Below, piece by piece: positions 5,696 through 5,722 of a stretch of DNA of 5,722 bases. Position numbers and translations under genes: made by a program. The notes beneath the pieces are model-generated. The model was not told the origin of the DNA. It searched no databases and saw only the letters and a list, made by a program, of their open reading frames with translations. Location: NCBI GenBank assembly GCA_034429675.1, contig DAOUFX010000229.1:1-5722 (forward strand), in the 5' to 3' direction. The first letter of the stretch is position 1; the number at the start of each line of letters is the position of its first letter. Origin of the DNA: JAKQHY01 sp034429675 (lineage in GTDB: Bacteria > Chloroflexota > Anaerolineae > B4-G1 > SLSP01).

Positions 5696-5722
5696 TTTTT
5701 TGCGGACGGGGTACCGTCCGCA
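5696..5722 (+). terminator. Possible terminator hairpin, cut by the window end
   Basis: TGCGGACGG (5701-5709) pairs perfectly with CCGTCCGCA (5714-5722) around the loop GGTA, only 14 bases after the stop codon. A run of six T (5696-5701) precedes the stem; its last T is also the first stem base. A + strand intrinsic terminator needs a T-run after 5722, which is outside the window. On the minus strand the hairpin is followed by A, not T, so it is not a terminator in that direction. Confidence 0.5.

Overview
The window is almost entirely one very long gene on the + strand, plus the first codons of a divergent gene at the left edge. The long gene is GC-rich. It encodes a secreted multidomain protein with a thermolysin-type (peptidase family M4) zinc protease, a stack of adhesive or structural modules, and a short C-terminal tail ending LFLPLVLRN. 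From memory, that tail, the mix of carboxypeptidase-regulatory-like, BACON-like, InlB-like and PKD-like modules, and the hairpins with TTTA centres fit Chloroflexota, perhaps Anaerolineae or relatives. No taxonomic marker gene is present, so this placement is an inference.

Layout. Positions 1-29 hold the start of a minus-strand gene with a near-perfect Shine-Dalgarno sequence; the rest lies outside the window. Positions 30-298 are a divergent intergenic region. Its left part is relatively AT-rich (52 of 120 bases G+C at 61-180). Its right part holds a perfect 46-base palindrome (189-234) and a second hairpin (245-262). Positions 299-5686 are the protease gene (1795 residues). It encodes, in order: signal peptide, FTP/PepSY propeptide, M4 catalytic domain with all key residues, a beta-sandwich module, two carboxypeptidase-regulatory-like modules, a second beta-sandwich module, a third regulatory-like module, an Ig-like (BACON-like) domain split by an insert of about 205 residues, a fourth regulatory-like module, an InlB-type repeat, a PKD-like domain and the C-terminal tail. 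Positions 5687-5722 hold a T-run and a 9-bp hairpin cut by the window end.

Function. The protein is probably exported by Sec and held inactive by its propeptide until processed. It would then act outside the cell as an endopeptidase, with the C-terminal modules binding a substrate or the cell surface. Nothing visible proves a link between it and the divergent gene beyond the shared intergenic region. I see no CRISPR array, RNA gene or insertion sequence. The least explained items are the nested palindrome, the split Ig-like domain and the C-terminal tail.
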